A DNA stretch of 6,526 nucleotides from Lachnospiraceae bacterium (GTDB taxonomy: Bacteria > Bacillota > Clostridia > Lachnospirales > Lachnospiraceae), in contig DOVG01000250.1 in NCBI GenBank assembly GCA_003520205.1, forward strand, positions 1 through 6,526. Reading direction: 5' to 3'. The notes under the pieces were generated by a model. That model ran no database searches and was not told the origin of the DNA. It worked only from the letters and a program-made list of their open reading frames with translations. Both the position numbers and the translations under genes were made by a program. Position 1 is the first letter of the stretch. Each line of letters opens with the position of its first letter. This document shows positions 5,851 to 6,526 of this stretch, one piece after another.

Positions 5851-6526
5851 ATATTAAATCATCATAGAATCCCGGGTAGGATTTATCCACTGCCCGGGGA
5901 TTTTTTATTATTACACTATTTTCGCATCTGATAGATGCAATGGCGGCGGACATGGCTATTCTGTGGTCATTATAAGAATCAATGATTCCACCACATAATA
6001 CAGGTTTACCTTTTACAAGTATAGCATTATTTTCTTCATGGATATCTGCCCCAAGGCTGGTCAGAGTCTCTATCACTGTTTCGACACGGTCACTTTCTTT
6101 GATTCTGAGTCTTTCGATATTTCTGATTGTTGTTGTGCCTTCTGCAGCAGAAGCAACAACAGAGAGAATAGGAACGAGATCAGGTATGTCAGAAGCATCT
6201 ATATCAATTCCGTGAAGAGGTGCAGGTGATACAGTTATATTCTGCAGGGTTGAACCTTTTGTTTCTGTATTATCAGATATTACTATATCTGCTCCGAACT
6301 CTTTCAGAAGAGTTATTATTTTCTTATCCCCCTGAAGTGAGTTTGTATTTAATCCGGTAATGGTTATAGGGTTATCAGTTGTATTAATTGCTCCGGCAGC
6401 AAGAAAGAAGGCGGCATTTGACCAGTCACCGTCTACATATACATTTTCATCCAAATGATAGGTCTGCCCGGAAGGAATATAGAATATGGTATCACCATTA
6501 ACCATATGTTTTTCCGTTACATCAAT
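5837..6526 (-). CDS. aroA: AroA, 5-enolpyruvylshikimate-3-phosphate synthase, 5'-truncated by the window edge
   Basis: EPSP synthase transfers the enolpyruvyl group of phosphoenolpyruvate to shikimate-3-phosphate, the sixth step of the shikimate pathway to aromatic amino acids. It is the target of glyphosate. The frame is open to the right edge; codons before the Met at 6503-6505 read IDVTEKH, so that Met is internal. About 229 residues are present, roughly the C-terminal half of a protein of about 430. Counting from that Met, the catalytic landmarks are the Asp of DIPDLVP (Asp109), RLRIKESDR (Glu137), NDHRIAMS (His181, Arg182) and the late lysine in AVDKSYPGF (Lys208), all intact. VDGDWSNAAFFLAAGAI at 24-40 is also typical. 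The last 14 bp overlap the convergent membrane-protein gene. The codons for about residues 201-213 double as the terminator of the opposite unit. No terminator for aroA itself was seen. Identification is secure. Confidence 0.97.
   Translation of the reverse strand: MDVTEKHMVNGDTIFYIPSGQTYHLDENVYVDGDWSNAAFFLAAGAINTTDNPITITGLNTNSLQGDKKIITLLKEFGADIVISDNTETKGSTLQNITVSPAPLHGIDIDASDIPDLVPILSVVASAAEGTTTIRNIERLRIKESDRVETVIETLTSLGADIHEENNAILVKGKPVLCGGIIDSYNDHRIAMSAAIASIRCENSVIIKNPRAVDKSYPGFYDDLISILH
5868..5906 (+). terminator. Rho-independent terminator of the LCP operon, embedded in the aroA 3' coding region
   Basis: CCCGGG at 5871-5876 pairs with CCCGGG at 5893-5898. The stem extends inward through TAG/CTG (one G-U pair) and outward through AAT/ATT past a bulged G. 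A smaller GGA/TCC pairing is possible in the loop. Six T's at 5901-5906 follow directly on the plus strand. It starts 17 bp after the membrane-protein stop. No U-tract follows the hairpin on the minus strand, so it should act only on rightward transcripts. The whole element lies within aroA codons. Confidence 0.85.

Noticed and set aside
5883..5891. Near-match DnaA box (TTATCCACT) in the loop of the operon terminator.
   Set aside because: It is a single 8-of-9 match within aroA codons and most likely chance.
5982..6229. Two plus-strand open frames of 77 and 63 codons within aroA.
   Set aside because: Both overlap highly conserved aroA catalytic motifs on the other strand and read as shadow frames.

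Overview
The window is a piece of chromosome from a low-G+C Gram-positive bacterium, most likely a clostridial Lachnospiraceae-type organism. The evidence is AT-rich DNA with many AGA and ATA codons, purine-rich Shine-Dalgarno sites, a three-helix LytR-CpsA-Psr (LCP) wall enzyme, and housekeeping proteins (MnmG, RsmG, AroA) that read as Firmicutes versions. The genus cannot be named from sequence reading alone.

Layout, left to right. The 3' part of mnmG (tRNA wobble-uridine modification) runs off the left edge. It is followed by a co-directional gene for a DEDDh 3'-5' exonuclease with an added Cys/His zinc-ribbon-like tail. This unit meets rsmG (16S rRNA m7G methyltransferase) head-on at a near-perfect bidirectional terminator at 1907-1941. 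rsmG is transcribed leftwards from a compact divergent promoter region (about 2673-2754). The rightward side of that region starts a tight three-gene unit: an LCP cell-wall glycopolymer ligase, a GlmU/RfbA-fold nucleotidyltransferase, and a four-helix membrane protein of unknown function. This unit converges on aroA (EPSP synthase), which runs off the right edge on the minus strand. The two ends overlap by 14 bp, and the terminator for the rightward unit lies inside the aroA coding sequence.

How the genes work together. mnmG and rsmG both act in translation (tRNA and rRNA modification) and are usually adjacent and co-directional; here they are split by the exonuclease gene and face each other. 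The LCP, nucleotidyltransferase and membrane-protein genes are packed so tightly (5-bp gap, then a 20-bp overlap) that they are almost certainly co-transcribed. They plausibly make and attach an activated sugar or similar group in a cell-envelope polymer, but the substrate cannot be read from the sequence. aroA belongs to the shikimate pathway and has no evident functional tie to its neighbours.

No tRNA or rRNA gene, CRISPR array, insertion sequence, integrase or prophage feature was seen. The only non-coding stretch of note is the 92-bp divergent intergenic region; no gene-free stretch exceeds 300 bp. The window looks like ordinary core chromosome. Its most interesting features are regulatory architecture (overlapping divergent promoters, a symmetrical terminator, a terminator embedded in a gene) and the uncharacterised envelope operon, rather than an obvious new defence or mobile system.
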